In this document: one piece after another, positions 11,914 to 13,131 of the stretch
Layout: each line of letters begins with the position of its first letter
Numbering within the stretch: position 1 is the first letter of the stretch
Source: an uncultured Clostridia bacterium
GTDB lineage: Bacteria > Bacillota > Clostridia > TANB77 > CAG-508
NCBI GenBank assembly: GCA_934168355.1
Contig: CAKPNI010000030.1
Coordinates: 1-13,131 of the forward strand
Length of the DNA: 13,131 nt
Direction: 5' to 3'
Made by a program: the position numbers and the translations under genes
The notes under the pieces: generated by a model
The model's input: the letters and a program-made list of their open reading frames with translations, nothing else
What the model was told of the DNA's origin: nothing
The model's database searches: none

Positions 11914-12758
11914 CCAACCTTTTTTTCTACAGACATTTTTAAAAATTGATCTACAAAGCTAATTTTATTATTATCTTCTGTATATTGTAATAGTTCTTTC
12001 AGATTTTCACTATCTATGCTATTCACAAAATTATTTACCTTTAAAGAATTGAATGTATCTGATGATTTTAATTTTCTGAAACCATTTATACAGCCTTCAA
12101 GTTCTTCCTTCTTTTCTTTATATAATTTTTCATCATTTAATTCATTGTATTTATCTATACTCGTTTCTATTGTGCAATATTGATCTAAATCTTTTCTTAT
12201 TTTATCATTAGTATCTTTTATTTTGTCTGCTAATTCTTTAGCAATATTTTTTCCTTCTTCTATAATACTATTAATCTTCTTTTTACTCTCTTCATATTCT
12301 TTTTTCTCTATGGATATTTCTATTTCTTTCGTTTCATATTTTCCATCTATTTTATTTTGATTAAATTCTTCTAAATTCAAGTTTTCTTTTATATAATCTT
12401 CGTTAAAAACCCTTATATTTACATTTTCAGCATTAATCCACTTTTTTTGCATGTTATCATATTTTAGTATAGTTCCATTATCTAGTTCTATCTCAATTTG
12501 TAAATTTTCATCATTATCAAATTTTTTTATTTTATCTATTATCTCATTCGATTTTTCTTGTTCTTCAATACTTCTAAATACATTAGACAGTGTACTTTTA
12601 CCTGTTCCATTGTCTCCTCTTATTAATACTTTGCTCATATGTTTTATATTTGTTTTTCCATCTTTTATTTCTGTCTTATATAATGCAAATTCCTTCTTAT
12701 ACGTCATTTCATCTAATATTCCAACATTTTTTAGAGAATTTATTTTTGCTATTTTCAT
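11904..12758 (-). CDS. AAA_13-type ATPase, N-terminal part with Walker A
   Basis: This frame encodes 284 residues and carries the N-terminal half of an ABC/SMC-like ATPase. The Walker A motif is RGDNGTGKSTLSNVF (about 48-62), followed by a beta-rich region (VNIRVFNEDYIKENLN, about 113-128) and the first coiled-coil arm (about 145-240). It stops at a TAG (11904-11906) just before the CPFC motif, so by itself it lacks signature, Walker B and effector domain and cannot be a complete ATPase. The last codons run GAA AAA AAG GTT, holding an in-frame A_AAA_AAG heptamer (11919-11925); a -1 shift there leads into the frame that begins upstream of 11913. The start ATG at 12758 has only a weak ribosome binding site (GAAAGTAGATG). 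A convergent or tandem promoter is not clear. The gene stands alone, with a terminator upstream separating it from the next ATPase gene. Confidence 0.8.
   Translation of the reverse strand: MKIAKINSLKNVGILDEMTYKKEFALYKTEIKDGKTNIKHMSKVLIRGDNGTGKSTLSNVFRSIEEQEKSNEIIDKIKKFDNDENLQIEIELDNGTILKYDNMQKKWINAENVNIRVFNEDYIKENLNLEEFNQNKIDGKYETKEIEISIEKKEYEESKKKINSIIEEGKNIAKELADKIKDTNDKIRKDLDQYCTIETSIDKYNELNDEKLYKEKKEELEGCINGFRKLKSSDTFNSLKVNNFVNSIDSENLKELLQYTEDNNKISFVDQFLKMSVEKKVGWM
11919..11925 (-). promoter_or_regulatory. A_AAA_AAG slippery heptamer at the ATPase frame junction
   Basis: In the zero frame the codons are GAA AAA AAG GTT, giving the heptamer A_AAA_AAG, the same type used for -1 frameshifting in E. 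coli dnaX. After a -1 slip the next codons are GGT TGG ATG GAT GTA, entering the downstream frame exactly. About 18 bases downstream TATCTT-ATATTG-AAGATA can form a weak hairpin. No Shine-Dalgarno-like stimulator is seen at the expected place upstream. Programmed use is inferred; a lost A in a run of eight would look the same. Confidence 0.45.
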
Positions 12759-12844
12759 AATAATATCATCTACTTTCTATAACCATTTTATTTATACTAT
12801 CACACACTAAATAAATATTTTGTCGAAACTTGTATTTTTTTATC

Positions 12845-12896
12845 AAAAAAAGCAAAATAATTCTGTAACTTTCAATTACTTTCATATTTTGCTTTT
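12845..12896 (-). terminator. Terminator after the DUF4143-type ATPase gene
   Basis: AAAAGCAAAATA (12848-12859) and TATTTTGCTTTT (12885-12896) form a 12-bp stem with a 25-base loop. On the minus strand the stem is followed by a further run of T, so it would end transcription of the gene whose stop codon lies at 12908 and insulate the large ATPase gene downstream. Confidence 0.7.
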
Positions 12897-12907
12897 CTTA
12901 AGTATAT

Positions 12908-13131
12908 TTAATTATTTTTTTCATCAAGTAACCAATCCAACACATTTATCTTCTTTATTCCATCAAAGTCTGCATCTAAATCATCATCTAATGTCAAAAT
13001 ATATTTAGGATAATTATCATTTATTTTCCTCAATGGAGTTAATTCTCTATCTAATATTTTATTATCTCCTTCATTTTCTCCTCTAGTTGTTAATGCAACT
13101 TGATAATATATAGTATTTTCTGGCTTTCTTG
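12908..13131 (-). CDS. ATP-binding protein with DUF4143, C-terminal fragment
   Basis: Seventy-three residues and the stop codon (12908-12910) of a gene that continues beyond the window end. The frame reads YYQVALTTRGENEGDNKILD with the segment RELTPLRKINDNYPKYILTL following, then a run of aspartates and IKKINVLDWLLDEK. This is the typical C-terminal end of the bacterial AAA_14/DUF4143 ATPases, whose last domain is a PD-(D/E)XK-like nuclease fold; L.PL..I.DNYPKYILT.D and GI..IN...WLL are the recurring words of this family. The Walker motifs lie outside the window. These proteins are common and often present in many copies in gut Clostridia; their role is not known. No start can be seen here because the frame is open to the window edge. 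Confidence 0.8.
   Translation of the reverse strand, partial: RKPENTIYYQVALTTRGENEGDNKILDRELTPLRKINDNYPKYILTLDDDLDADFDGIKKINVLDWLLDEKNN

Noticed and set aside
12451..13008. Plus-strand open frames near the right end
   Set aside because: They lie antisense to the ATPase gene and the DUF4143-type fragment and show only low-complexity hydrophobic sequence.

Overview
The window is AT-rich DNA with standard bacterial genes. Strong AGGAGG-type ribosome binding sites, a dnaG-rpoD pair, an oxygen-sensitive pyruvate formate-lyase system and TnpV-like mobile-element remains all point to an anaerobic low-GC Bacillota, most likely of the Clostridia. The species cannot be told from the sequence.

Layout. 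(1) 1-1045, plus strand: the end of pflB, encoding the glycyl-radical enzyme pyruvate formate-lyase, then pflA, encoding its radical-SAM activase. A perfect 40-bp palindrome lies between them. (2) 1151-3693, minus strand: an OmpR-type response regulator, its sensor histidine kinase and a small orphan ribbon-helix-helix protein. (3) 3775-4836, minus strand: an MscS-family mechanosensitive channel. (4) 5011-7981, minus strand: the conserved dnaG-rpoD pair (primase and housekeeping sigma factor). (5) 7982-8945: a 335-bp non-coding stretch with a candidate promoter and a two-way hairpin leader. It is followed on the plus strand by a small unknown protein and a frame-disrupted TnpV-like gene, closed by a strong terminator. 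(6) 8946-13131, minus strand: an accessory block. It holds a GIY-YIG/DUF4357 nuclease-like protein, a bacterial PH-domain protein, a large ABC-type (AAA_13) ATPase with a CPFC motif and a PrrC/RloC-like C-terminus, and the tail of a DUF4143-type ATPase.

The most interesting signal is in the large ATPase. It is split into two overlapping frames (284 and 489 codons). The junction is an in-frame A_AAA_AAG heptamer, the dnaX-type -1 slippery site, and a -1 slip there restores one continuous protein of 771 residues. The TnpV-like gene is also broken at a run of seven A and also needs a -1 shift. Either both are simple homopolymer errors or indels, or at least the ATPase is under frameshift control. 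Such control would be notable for a putative anticodon-nuclease-type defence protein.

Other structure: a dispersed palindromic repeat family (core GGGACGGTTCTTTT) occurs at three intergenic sites. A pair of perfect, oppositely oriented DnaA boxes lies inside dnaG.
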